Shown piece by piece: positions 12,801-21,719 of a stretch of DNA of 62,000 nucleotides. Below the pieces are notes generated by a model. It ran no database searches. It had not been told where the DNA came from and saw nothing but the letters and a program-made list of their open reading frames with translations. The first letter of the stretch is position 1, and every line of letters begins with the position of its first letter. The position numbers were made by a program, and so were the translations under genes. The stretch comes from Branchiostoma floridae (taxonomy: Eukaryota > Chordata > Leptocardii > Amphioxiformes > Branchiostomatidae): the NCBI RefSeq assembly GCF_000003815.2, contig NC_049981.1:12012483-12074482 (forward strand). Direction: 5' to 3'.

Positions 12801-15800
12801 CTTAAAGACAACAAGGTATCTTTATAAAGTACAGTTAGTTAGTGAAACATGCACATGTACCACACAATATATATACAAAATTTGTCAGTTGTTTGTACAT
12901 TATGCATAAAGATTTGCAAAACTAAGACAATGACTGTGCCTCCAAGTAATTTTCACAAGAATTGGCGGACTTATAAACTGCAAGTTTCATGAACAAAAAT
13001 TGAATGAAATATGTTATACCCTACTGTAAAGGATGTTATTTTTGAAAGGGTAAAAATTGACATGAAGTACGGTCATATTCATCAAGTAAAAAATACTGAA
13101 AAAATGTTATCTTTGACAAGAGACAATTGTCATGTGATGAGTGCAGAAACTTACTTCATCTGAGTACTGCAGAGCAATGAACTTCCTCATCATCATGATG
13201 GCTGTCTGTTTCTCCTCTCCTATCTGGAAATTAAAACAATATCATGTGTCAAACCAGGTAACATCTTAAAACTGAGGAAAGGGAACGTTGATGGAGTCTA
13301 TTTTTCAGACGTGAAACTTTTTCTTTGTCACTTTCAACTTTTTTTCTGTAAACTTTCTCTTAGACTGTACAATTCTGCCAGAAAAGAATGCCATTTTTAC
13401 ACAAACCTTACCGAATCTGCCATTCTTTTTCTGCCCCTGGGTGACACTTTATTGACTGGTTCATTTATTTTTTAATTCATTCTTTCTTTTCTTTCCAAGT
13501 GACTTCTACCTTTTTTACAAACTAGAAACATTAAAAAAAGGGACAACCTACCCTGCACTTGACAGTCCACAGGTTTGGATCTCTGTTGAAAAAAAGGGAT
13601 GAAAATTTAGGATCTCAAGTCAAGTGCAAATAACCACAGTTCTGGCTTTTTTCAAAGACATTATCTGTTATAATAACGATGTACCAAAGGACAGAAGTGG
13701 ACTTACTTGACTCCAGGTAGCAAGCCTTGTTGTGTGATGTCATCAGACAATTCATACTCTCCTCCAGTTCTGAAACATGATGTTATATTAGTTATAGCAA
13801 TTCAACAACAAAGGTATATGCATGATACATACAATTTGGATGTGTGAAACTTAAAGTTAAACTCTGGAAATTCTTTACAAAAAAGAGAAACCTTTTCCTT
13901 ACATTATACTTCATCAAAATTTCCCAATTTACAGTTACTAATCCAAAAATAAAACCCTTTCCTTAGTATAAGTAACAACCCCTTAACTTTGTCACTGCAG
14001 GAGCCAAATTGATGTGTGCATCTTACATCCAGTGTTATGCTTTCATACAGTCTGCAATGTCTCTATTCTATTATTGTTGGCATCCATCTGTCTCAGGAGA
14101 CAATGGCAGGCAGACAGTCACTGTCCGTGGTGAGTTAGGCAGTCTGTTTGTCTGATCTGCACGTGGCTTTTTAAGGTGAAGGACAGGGACAAGAACTGCA
14201 TGCAACATGTAAGACGGCCCCAGCAGATGCAGGTTTGTTGTTTGGAGTTGCAATCTCCTAGGAGGACTTCTGACTAAGGATGTAAGGGGTTCCTCCTACC
14301 CGACTCGTGTATAGCGCATGTGTCATGCCCGAACATGCCCCTAAGGCCAGCCACTGCTACAAAGGCCTGTCATTGCCACTAGCCTCAGCTAGGTACTCAT
14401 TTACACCTGAGTTAAGTAAGGAAGTCTTGTAAAGTGCCTTTCCTTAGGGCACAAGGTCAATGATATGGCTGGATTCGAACCCAAGCCCAATGTGCTACCA
14501 ATTTCACCACACAATCTCACATTATCTATACTACCTTATAATATATTGGGTGTCAGAAAGAAAGTAAAGAAGACAAACACTTACTCATCTCTGCTGCTCG
14601 AGCTGGCATACTTTCTCATGTAGTATTCACCCAGCTCATCTGCTTCTCGGTCTCTGCAAAGAGGAAATACAAACACTTTGAGACAAAGTCAACAACACCA
14701 CAGCATGCCCAGAGCAAGAGGTACAAAAACTCAAAAGCTGCAGTACCAAGGTCAGCCATCAGGTGGCCCCAAATCAACCCTGTCCTTCAAGGCTTCATGC
14801 CCACAACACTAATCCACATCAAAATCCTCCTGGCTAATCCTTAAATAATTGCTGCAGAAAATTTACATACACACTGTAACACAGACAAATGGAGTCCAAA
14901 ACAATATCTTCAACAGGTAACACATTAAACAATCTGTCAACCTTAACATTTGCACATGGAACTGTTGGTGTTGTTTAAAGGCATCCAAGGATCAATGTCT
15001 CTGGTGTACTTGGTCTCTGGATAGTTTTAAAGAACACTTGCAGATAGATGTACAAAAGTTAGGTGTGACGGGTCGAATATAACCAGCTGCAGCTGCGCCA
15101 CATGCCTGTGAAGCTGTGTGCAAGTGTGCAAGATGTCGGTAGCTTGAGGGATGAATCTACTCTACTATATACTGCATACTTCTCAACGGATGGACCCTCA
15201 GTGTGCAAGATGTCAGTAGCTTGAGGGATGAATCTACTCTACTATATACATGTCTGTGAAGCTGTTGTGTTACGCCCAAGGGCGGTCATACCGCCAATAT
15301 CTAATTTCTTACAGATACAGAATGAATCTTACTCTAAATTAGTTAGGAAAAAAACTTACCTCCACAGGTTGGCCAGTCGCTGTGCGCCACTCCGCTCCTG
15401 GTCGGAGTCACCGATGACAGAACTCTTCTCGATCAGGTCCTGAGCACCCTCCTCCCAATCCTCCTCCTCCTCAATATCATCATCATCAACATCTGGTACA
15501 ATTATAACAAAAGATTTAGAAGGGAATTTATCACATCTCTCTTAGGCAGATATGATAATGTATAATACAAATATGGATGTAAGAAGAAAAAATTACTCTT
15601 TGATTGCATTCAAAATTGTTATAAAAAAATGATTCTGAATGTCCCATTTCCTTGTCCTCATCTTTTATCTAATTTTGTATTACCACACAGTAGGAAAGAA
15701 TTTTTCCATTTTTTGATACAAGAAAAATAAAGATATAAACAAGCTATTAACATATATGTACTTTTATATTCACTTAGTGATATCTAAAGATACATACCGG

Positions 15801-17089
15801 CCTCGTCTAGGATAAATCCACCATATCTGGGCTTCTTTTTCTTTTTCTGTCCTACTCCGTAGTCTTCATCTTCTTCCTCATCCTGAAAATAATCATCACT
15901 ACTGTGTCAGCAATATGAAGGGGTACATAATGTTGCAAACCAAATGAACCATTCTCAAACCAAATGAAGACAATTCAAGAGAAATGCTTCTAATGCACAA
16001 TGAAAACAAATAAAGTAGTCAAGCAGAAAATAAGAACAGAATAAAGAGAAAAACAGAAGAAAGGGTACACAATTGTAATTTCATCATACAAAATGTTGAA
16101 CAATAGATATAAGCTGGAGTAGACAACATGCAGTATATGCCTTCTATTCTAACCATAGCTTTACACACAAAAATAAAACAAGAAAGGGAAACAATTGGAA
16201 AAAGAAAATGAACGACACCCAAAATCTATGAGACTACGCAGAGAAGAAATCTGGAGTACATAAATGAAGTAAAGTAAGGTAGCATGCAGTAGAGACAGCA
16301 GTCCCGTAACCCATGCCCATGCACATGCCTCGTAATCGTCTTCCTCATCCTCTACCTCATCCTCCTCTTCCTCCACCACATTCTTCCTTCTTGTGTCAAC
16401 ATCTTTTGAGTCGTCTTCACCTCCACTGCCTCCTCCACTGCCCCCGGGGCTCCCGAGGTCACTGCCAATGTCGCTTGCAGCATCCTAGAAAACAGAACAC
16501 CAAGATGTCATGAGAAGTTGTTCATGTCCTTGTCTCATCTCAATCTACAATCTATCCCTACATGGTCAGCCATCAGGGCACCACAGAAGATTTGGTAACC
16601 AGTTTTCTCCACCCTTGTTGGTTTTTTGTTTTCCTTAATGTCGTGCCTGCCTATCTTTTCCATTGCCTACCCTTCTGTCTTCCTTTCTTGGTGGTTTCTT
16701 GCATGATAGTTTGGGCTAGGCAATGGCCGTGACAAGTGGCCATTCCACTTCTGTATTCTTTCTTTAGTCTTCCATTTGGCTTCACGGTTATGCATCATCC
16801 CTGCCTTTCTAATTTAACTTCCTAACCACAGTAGAATCCTAGTTAGGTTATCTCCTACCTTTCTAATTAGGATAACCTAGTAATTATACTGTGGTTATTA
16901 AGTTAGGTTATTCCAAACTATTAGAAAGGTAGTGGAGGATGCATAACTGTGAAGCCAAATGGAAGGGTGTTCTTTGTGCAATGATAAGTCACGAAAAGGA
17001 AAAGGAGACAAAAAATAATCTGTTGTTACCTCGTCGCTGGCGACAAAGCTGCCATCGTCTGAGAAGTTGCTCCCTTCACTGTCAGACAT
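3277..17089 (-). CDS. SUPT5H: SUPT5H, transcription elongation factor SPT5 (DSIF large subunit), 28 coding exons
   Basis: SPT5 pairs with SPT4 to form DSIF, which binds RNA polymerase II, supports promoter-proximal pausing with NELF and, once phosphorylated by P-TEFb, becomes a positive elongation factor. Joining 28 exons gives 1100 residues plus stop (human about 1087) with no frameshift or internal stop. Exons, in transcript order: 17030-17089, 16329-16484, 15798-15882, 15360-15492, 14585-14653, 13707-13769, 13552-13582, 13155-13223, 12590-12749, 11951-12138, 11584-11651, 11286-11391, 10880-10955, 10328-10485, 9486-9641, 8901-8998, 8386-8455, 7992-8117, 7222-7347, 6922-7006, 6518-6625, 6045-6150, 5729-5853, 5376-5484, 4786-5009, 4144-4448, 3710-3805, 3277-3423. 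The start ATG has A at -3 and begins [12 protein letters not shown], like vertebrate SPT5. Exon 2 probably uses a GC donor. Confidence 0.97.
3571..3670. repeat. Dispersed repeat, shared with 14690-14790
   Basis: The block starting caacaccacagcatgcccag and continuing with a cagtaccaagg motif and ggcccaaaaatcaac is repeated at 14692-14780 in SUPT5H intron 4. This is a repeat fragment in intron 27 of SUPT5H and not an exon. Confidence 0.65.
4144..5853 (-). CDS. SUPT5H: SUPT5H exons 23-26: CTR1 and CTR2 repeat regions
   Basis: Exons 23-24 encode CTR1: [41 protein letters not shown], then [13 protein letters not shown]. The Thr in the TPMY units is the P-TEFb (CDK9) target known from human SPT5. 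Exons 25-26 encode CTR2, built on the P-[ST]-P-x-x-[YF] theme: [14 protein letters not shown], then SPAGY units at a 9- or 10-residue step, [19 protein letters not shown]. These regions recruit elongation, capping and 3'-end factors once phosphorylated. Their GC-rich codons make long antisense open frames, which are not genes. Confidence 0.95.
6045..7006 (-). CDS. SUPT5H: SUPT5H exons 20-22: Gly/Arg linker and KOW5
   Basis: Exon 20 encodes [16 protein letters not shown], exon 21 a Gly/Arg-rich tract leading into [16 protein letters not shown], and exon 22 [24 protein letters not shown]5 (about 712-755) is split exactly inside the PYKGYIG turn. In DSIF structures KOW5 sits near the RNA exit side of polymerase II. 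Exon 21 is followed at once by a 48-bp tandem copy of its own last 48 bp; the GTAAGC donor lies on the seam between the two copies. Confidence 0.95.
6471..6515 (-). pseudogene. Exon 21 echo: decayed 48-bp tandem copy in SUPT5H intron 21
   Basis: The 45 bases 6515-6471 match exon 21 bases 6563-6519 at 36 of 45 positions, with a 48-bp offset. In the exon frame the copy reads [15 protein letters not shown] against [15 protein letters not shown]. The period is 16 codons, so the copy remains in frame and open. The functional donor (GTAAGC at 6517-6512) overlaps the seam. The position equivalent to the donor in the copy has lost GT (CAAGATTG). Confidence 0.85.
7222..8998 (-). CDS. SUPT5H: SUPT5H exons 16-19: KOW3-KOW4 linker and KOW4
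   Basis: Residues about 527-666. Exon 16 begins [19 protein letters not shown], exon 17 [16 protein letters not shown], exon 18 carries [22 protein letters not shown], and exon 19 [15 protein letters not shown] through [12 protein letters not shown]4 spans the exon 18/19 junction (about 612-650). All four exons match vertebrate SPT5 in order and spacing. A 5'-truncated retrocopy with target duplications is inserted about 45 bp upstream of the exon 16 acceptor. A weak echo of exon 16 lies in intron 16. Confidence 0.95.
7695..7927 (-). mobile_element. tRNA-derived SINE, minus strand, in SUPT5H intron 18
   Basis: Read on the minus strand from about 7927, the head contains TAGTCCAGTGG (A-box like) and GAGTTTGATTCCGG (B-box like) at tRNA-like spacing, with GTGGTTAG of a D-loop. 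A tail continues to about 7695 and ends in an A/T-rich segment. It matches the general build of a tRNA-derived SINE. Exact ends and target duplication are not resolved. Confidence 0.6.
8707..8723 (-). pseudogene. Possible exon 16 echo in SUPT5H intron 16
   Basis: Seventeen bases match exon 16 (8913-8929) at 15 positions, on the same strand and 206 bp downstream. The match is short, and similarity beyond it is only suggestive. Taken alone it could be chance; it is listed because it fits the pattern at exons 10, 14 and 21. Confidence 0.35.
9026..9134 (+). mobile_element. Tiny 5'-truncated retrocopy with poly(A) and target duplications
   Basis: An 18-bp direct repeat (aaatatccaggaaagttt) flanks an insert at 9044-9116. 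The insert ends in a 14-base A run (9106-9119) preceded by AATAAA at 9088-9093, 12 bases before the tail. That is the structure of a reverse-transcribed mRNA 3' end inserted by target-primed reverse transcription. Only about 60 bases of the source survive, and I cannot name it. It lies antisense in SUPT5H intron 15, about 45 bp upstream of the exon 16 acceptor. Confidence 0.85.
9486..11651 (-). CDS. SUPT5H: SUPT5H exons 11-15: linker, KOW2 and KOW3
   Basis: Exons 11-13 encode the linker after KOW1 ([50 protein letters not shown]). Exon 14 carries KOW2 at about 437-470 ([19 protein letters not shown]). Exon 15 carries KOW3 at about 490-526 ([20 protein letters not shown]). The exon 13 donor must be GAGT|GTATCC, a weak match, because only that phase keeps exon 14 open and reproduces the human spacing (DIELVPESRGK against DLEVVTESTGK). 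Intron 14 starts with a decayed 78-bp tandem copy of the end of exon 14. Confidence 0.95.
10250..10327 (-). pseudogene. Exon 14 echo: decayed 78-bp tandem copy in SUPT5H intron 14
   Basis: Bases 10280-10250 match the end of exon 14 (10358-10328) with an offset of 78 bp: 28 of 34 positions agree through the donor GT. Weaker similarity extends further, so a 78-bp tandem duplication is likely. The conserved MPKHEDLK becomes MPKH-stop-DLK through a TAG. The copied donor AAG|GTAGGTAAG is intact and looks at least as strong as the real one (AAG|GTATGC). Splicing from the copied donor would add an out-of-use segment with a premature stop. Confidence 0.85.
11778..11805 (-). pseudogene. Exon 10 echo in SUPT5H intron 10
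   Basis: The 28 bases 11805-11778 match exon 10 bases 11986-11959 at 22 positions, and all six differences are transitions. Translated in the exon frame it reads [10 protein letters not shown] against [10 protein letters not shown]. The offset is 181 bp. At the copied donor position the sequence is GTTGGG, not a strong donor. No matching copy of the rest of exon 10 is visible. Confidence 0.7.
11951..14653 (-). CDS. SUPT5H: SUPT5H exons 5-10: linker, NGN domain and KOW1
   Basis: Exons 5-6 encode the conserved linker ([10 protein letters not shown], then [10 protein letters not shown]). Exons 7-10 carry the NGN domain at about residues 191-285, starting PNLWTVKC and including [13 protein letters not shown] and [17 protein letters not shown]. 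This is the NusG-like fold that binds SPT4 and sits over the polymerase cleft. KOW1 follows at about 290-325 ([23 protein letters not shown]). Exon 7 is only 31 nt. All junction phases agree. An echo of the exon 10 end lies 181 bp further on, inside intron 10. Confidence 0.96.
14286..14516 (-). mobile_element. tRNA-derived SINE, minus strand, in SUPT5H intron 5
   Basis: The minus strand carries GGTTCGAATCC (14472-14482), a canonical Pol III B box, preceded by a degenerate A box (GGTGAAATTGGTAGC). The body follows with GGAAAGGCACTTTAC and CTCAGGTGTAAATGAG, a layout I recall from deuterostome SINEs. Different in sequence from the SINE at 7695-7927. Confidence 0.6.
14690..14800. repeat. Second copy of the 3571-3670 dispersed repeat
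   Basis: Starts with caacaccacagcatgcccag as at 3574 and continues with a cagtaccaagg block and a ggccccaaatcaac block. It lies in SUPT5H intron 4, next to the exon 5 acceptor. Confidence 0.65.
15055..15300. repeat. Dispersed repeat with an internal 77-bp direct duplication
   Basis: A 48-bp block beginning gtgtgcaagatgtc starts at 15124 and again at 15201. The flanks (aggtgtgacgggtcg, tgtgttacgcccaagggcgg) resemble 31522-31620 (aggtgtgacac, then gtgtgtaatacaccaaaggg). It therefore belongs to a repeat family present at least twice in the window. It lies in SUPT5H intron 4. Confidence 0.65.
15360..17089 (-). CDS. SUPT5H: SUPT5H exons 1-4: acidic N terminus
   Basis: Residues 1-144. A Ser/Gly/Asp/Glu-rich tract (runs such as [14 protein letters not shown]) is followed by a Lys-rich patch and the conserved [12 protein letters not shown] motif, then [16 protein letters not shown]. 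In vertebrate SPT5 this acidic part is disordered and lies before the SPT4-binding NGN domain. Exon 1 (20 codons) ends in GAG before GTAAC. Exon 2 (52 codons) is followed by GCATGT, so it needs a GC-AG intron. An in-phase GTAGAG donor at 16355 would shorten exon 2 to 16356-16484 and remove nine acidic residues. Exons 3 and 4 are joined through a split Asp codon. Confidence 0.9.
16769..16965. repeat. Foldback element in SUPT5H intron 1
   Basis: The arm from 16769 (cttccatttggcttcac) is mirrored by the arm ending at 16965 (gtgaagccaaatggaag), with imperfect pairing inward for about 65 bases (a gcatcatcc/ggatgc pair, then taaccacagta/tactgtggtta). A nested taggttatc/gataaccta pair lies in the loop. 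MITE-like; no coding. Confidence 0.8.
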
Positions 17090-17099
17090 CTTCTGATGA

Positions 17100-17500
17100 C
17101 CTGCATTGAAAGTGAAACCATAATTTCTTGTTTTGTCATCAAATCATACAATATTTTCACACTAGGAAAACTATAAACACCATCATACACAAGTCATGTA
17201 CAATTCAAAAATAAATAAATATTTGTTCACAACCAACAAAAAAAACCATGAGAGATATGAGCATCAAAACGTTGAAAATGTGGCCAAGATCTACTTGTGG
17301 ACACAGATTTAGTGCACAACAACATGACGCCTAACACGAGTCCTCAAAATTCATAACATCGTTTCCATAAAAGCAACAATATTGTCAACACCAATCAGCT
17401 CAGTACAACCCTACTGTACCTTTTCTGTCCTGTGGCGCTACAGAAGTCAGAAACTCTAACTGAAACAGCTCAGAAAGGATCAAACTTTTCACGCAAAACC
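17100..17500 (-). other. SUPT5H: SUPT5H 5' UTR: non-coding exon and 5' intron
   Basis: Eleven bases before the start codon there is a good acceptor (TTTCAATGCAG, ending at 17101), so exon 1 starts at 17100 and a 5' UTR intron precedes it. A matching donor, AAAAG|GTACAG, ends a candidate non-coding exon at 17420. That exon probably begins near 17500; its 5' limit cannot be read from sequence. Confidence 0.5.
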
Positions 17501-17875
17501 ACGATGTCCACTTCCCCACTTTGTCCCAAACGCACGGTGATGTGTACACGTATGTGAAAAGTGTGGTAACGTCACCATTTTTTGCTGTAAATCGGATACG
17601 TCATTCGTATGTGGATATACCCTTTGACCTGAATCGTCATCAGTTTATGTGGTTTTTCTGCAACGTCATGCGATTTGCGTTCTCCTGGATTCCACCGTGC
17701 GGCTGCGCCGTGACCTTTTAACCCGTGTGGATTCTGTGTTGGAAATCGACACAGTCAACGTGGACACGAAGTTGTCACGGGTCCTTCTGCTGCTGTTTGG
17801 TCGAGATTTCCAGCCATTTCTGCCAATATTCTGCTTTCCAGCCTCGACTGCACTCTCCAGAAATATTTCCGAAGG
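17501..17875. promoter_or_regulatory. Putative promoter region between SUPT5H and a possible divergent transcript
   Basis: This stretch is richer in CpG than its surroundings and lies directly upstream of the SUPT5H non-coding exon. It holds three ACGTCA motifs (17569-17574, 17598-17603, 17663-17668), that is TGACGT half-sites of the cAMP response element on the minus strand. No convincing TATA box is placed. On the plus strand candidate donors follow at 17875 (GAAG|GTAAGA) and 17932 (GTCAA|GTAAGG), which would suit a divergent non-coding first exon. The open frames here are not conserved-looking. Confidence 0.4.
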
Positions 17876-20800
17876 TAAGATCGCTGCAGAACGTTACCAT
17901 ACCGGGGAGACACCACTCGAAACGCCGTCAAGTAAGGGGGATGGTTTCCGGGAGGGTACCGTACCAGCTGATTTGCGCCCACTCGGTCCAGGTTTCTGTT
18001 TAATGTTTTCTGACGGAGTTTGTCGGTGGTTCGATCCATTGGCAAGTCCGTGTGGATTGGTCCTGTGTGTGCTCGTGAATCGCCCTTGTAGGGCCCTACC
18101 TGTTGGAAATTAGAAACATCGGTCTGTGGTATCCAGGGATGGCGATATCACCACACTGCGGTACCCACACTGCAAGTGGCGGTACGCTCAGTTGGGTTGT
18201 CTTCCTGGACTTCATTGTCACCCGTCAAGACAATTCTGGCCATAAACTAATAGTATTGCTGGTAAACGTAGTTATATACGTTGTTATGAAAAATATATAA
18301 TCCGTCATTTTCTGGCATATTGTAATTTCTTGTTGCAGTTGTTGGTCCCCAAGCTAGTGGTCTTCACTCATTTATCTCTATAGTGACCTTGTGTATGAGA
18401 ACTGACAGGTGTTGGAGCAAGTTTGCCATACCTCCGGCCTGACCCTCTTGTATATTTAGAAAGCCCTCCCAATTTGTCATCTGGGAACTGCACAGCTTTC
18501 ATCAATTATAATTTTTGGGAGAAGTACCACCACGATATCGCTCCACTCTGCACATCTTGAAACAATATATTATGATTTTGTAGGTACAAATCAACAGTGA
18601 AATTTAATGCCTGATTGTATACATGAGCTCCACACCCATCTGATCCCCAGCCAGAAAGAACAGAGTGGTCAGTGCCAGGCTTGTACATCAATTTGGTGCG
18701 AGGTATGCAGAACACATTCTGGCAAAGGAGAGGGCATCGCAAATCATTCAGGTTTTTCTGGCCCACTCCCAGACAGGCTTGTCAGAAAGTAGGTCACACT
18801 CCTGCTGCCCCTGTCCTTTGTTGTGCTGATTTGTATGCAAGCTGGGTGATCCTCTGGTCCCACCTTTGATGTTGAGCCTGACTAGCCACAGTTCCAAGTC
18901 TTGCCCAACCATCTGTGCTTATTGCAGGACGCATCTGCGGTTCTGGCTCTGGTTATGCTTGATTCATTGTTCTCTAATAACAAAAGGCGAGTGAAAGTAT
19001 TAGATCTCACTTTGATCCAGAGAGAAATGAATTGAATGTGATCATACGATGCTATTTATTGTCTTTATCACACGGTCTTTATCAGATTTGTGCATTCGGG
19101 TGGAGCAGGCCTCATATGAGATGCAACCTGCGGCGTGGTATGAGCTATTAATGTCTATAACTGGTGCTCTTTTATCTTCGTTGCTCATGGCTGAAATGCG
19201 GTAATGTACTGTAGAAGGGGATTTTTTTTGGTGGTATTTAAATAAAAGAGAAAATTGAGTGTGCGTTTGTGTTTTCTTTTAAGTTCACAGTTAAAAGAAG
19301 GAGGTAGGAAGGCAGAAGACACAAACATTGTGGTGGTTTTATGGTTGCAATGAACAGCTCACTGCAAAAAAACTTGAATCCCCTTTTAGTTACAGTAGCT
19401 ACATCAAATAACGTTTGAAGGCGAAACTGTCTATAGTTTCTACCAGAAGCTTGTATTTAAACCATTGCTTACAAAATAGTCCTCAGAGTTTGAAGCTTGA
19501 AATCATTGCTGTATTGGTCAAGAAGGCTTTATGTTCATGGCTTCCATATGTAATCATGTGCATACTTGAAGATAACCATGAACATTTCTGCAAAGAATCA
19601 ATTTTCTCCCTACCCCAAAATAAAACTCCAGGACCTGGTAACATTTCTCATTTTACAGTACATTTCCTTGCTATAATTTGAAGTAGACTGAAAATAGCAA
19701 ATGGAGGAGATGAATGGTATCATTAGTAGCAAACCAAGCTGAAAACTAAGCAATTACAGAATGGGTAAGTTTGAGAGGTTGTTTTGTGACCAAGCACACT
19801 AGATTTTGACAATGTGACTCATTGTGAGGGTGTGTTTGAATGCCACAAGCTGTCAAAACTGGTGCTGTTTTGCCACTACTTGCAGAAATGGTTTCCCTGG
19901 AAGTTGATGCAGGTGGTATTCTAGCTCTGTAAGTCTGGCTCAGTCGTATTTCCTCTCCAGTCTACTATCAGGGAACAGGGAAATCCAGATGAATGTGTTA
20001 TAGGAAATTTCATTCTTACTAATCTTAGGCTTCCAGTGTGCTTATTCTTCCTGGTACATGGATTGCATTACTCTAAGCAGATGTTGAGGCCCAACTTGGT
20101 ATTTCAGACATGAGCTGGTGCACCTTACCCAGGCACAGAAAGATATTTGGGTGCAGAACATTAAAGGGTAGAATGTCTGTTCTGCGAAATACAAATCTTG
20201 CTAACTTCAAAACTATTAGCTAGAAAAATTTGGTATGAAATGATGATACCCAACAGTTTGTAGATTGAACTTGTTTCATCTAAGACTGTAACAGAAAAGC
20301 AGAAACATTTTTTTTTGGGGGGGGGGGGTGCATTTTCTTGACTCTTTATTTTTTGCTTTCAAAATCCTTTTGAATGCAGGAGCACTGAACCTCCTGTTTG
20401 AAGCCTTACAAAGAAAGTCCTATGCAGTAAAAAAGAAAAGTTTGCTTTTACACAGGCGTGGTAAATGTTAGTTTTGTTGGGAGTTGTCTTTAGCAGCTTG
20501 TTGACATGTGATTAATGTTCTCTGTCCCATTGTTAAGTACTATGTTGGTGGCAGATGAAGTGTGAATTTCTTATCACAATGGATTATGTGATAATTACAT
20601 TAGACACAGTAACGTATCATTGGTTGACTGTTTGTCTTTGTTTGTCTAAGGCTAACAAGACAGTTTTTGCTAGATTAGAATTTTTGTGGATGTGCAGTTT
20701 GTGCAGGTGCATTTTCTCCCACATCTTGCCAAGAGAGATTAGGTACTGCCACCAAAAACCAACAAGTTGCATTCCAGTGAAACTGATATGACTTTATCTC

Positions 20801-21121
20801 TTAGTGCTGCAGAGTCCTGTCATGGAATAAATTGGACTGATCTGGATCAACCTGTGTATCTTGGCTCTAGTCCTGGTGATGTTTGAACCTTTGTTTCTTC
20901 ATGAAAGCTCAAATCGGCCTGCAGGCCGCTTTTCATTGAGGTCATGAGGGAAGAGGCAAGGGTCAGACAAGTATGGAAGAACAGAGGCCTGTCAGCTATT
21001 TACTTTGCATGTGTCATTTCTGTGTGTGTAAGACCACCCTTAGTACCCTTCCTTTCACAGGTAGGCACCAATGGCTACTTGGAACAACCCGTCACACATA
21101 CTATTTGCACTCAATATACAT
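17876..21121. other. Gene-free stretch
   Basis: I find no exon with both a recognisable protein and splice sites. It holds the possible divergent non-coding exon donors at its left end, a T8-G11 run near 20310-20329, and otherwise unremarkable A/T-rich sequence. If MGAT1 starts near 17.8 kb, this is its first intron. Confidence 0.4.
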
Positions 21122-21719
21122 GTACCGTATATTCTCGAATAAAGTACGCACCCCAATTAAAGTACGCACCCCTGATTTTGGACAAGTCTTAGACAGATCT
21201 TTGGGACTGAAAGGTAAAATGGAAAAACTCAAATAAAGTACGCACCCCTTCTCCACCAATTTTGAAAAGACCTTGAACTGGATGAATTCAAATTTATGAT
21301 GTTTTCCCCAGGTTATTTTGCATGAAATAACCTGCATTTACACTGTCATTGTCTCTATAAACTTGTGAATTGCCTACTGCAAATTATAAAAATCACTGTG
21401 AACTGGTAGAAAACCAGTTGTACAAGTCAAAGTCACTAACTCAAAAGGATTGTATGCAAATGCCAATCTTATGTAAATCATGTTAAGACAATTTCTTTGT
21501 TTCATGTTTAGACAACTACAAGACAACAACAATGTGTATGTTTTGAAACATTACTAGAAGTGTAGCTCCACCTTGCTTTATTTTAGGCTTTTTTTTTACC
21601 ATTTCTCTGTGCAGTAACCTCAAATAAAGTATGCACCCCAACTTTGGCAACAATTTGTAGCACCTTTTCAATTTTGAAAAGTTAAAAAAGTGCGTACTTT
21701 ATTCGAGAATATACGGTAC
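21122..21719. mobile_element. 598-bp MITE with 30-bp perfect inverted ends
   Basis: Bases 21122-21151 and 21690-21719 are perfect inverted repeats (outer part gtaccgtatattctcg). Trimmed to start CCGTATATTC, the element is flanked by TA on both sides, the target of Tc1/mariner-type elements. The subterminal motif aaagtaYgcacccc recurs four times inside. No transposase frame is present, so it is non-autonomous. A related shorter element lies at 37774-37923. Confidence 0.85.

Noticed and set aside
17649-18113. Plus-strand 154-codon frame near the SUPT5H promoter
   Set aside because: No known domain; overlapping frames of similar length exist on both strands because the region has few stop codons. 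More likely promoter and non-coding exon.
20309-20330. T8-G11 run as a regulatory element
   Set aside because: Simple homopolymer run without context; no function can be supported.
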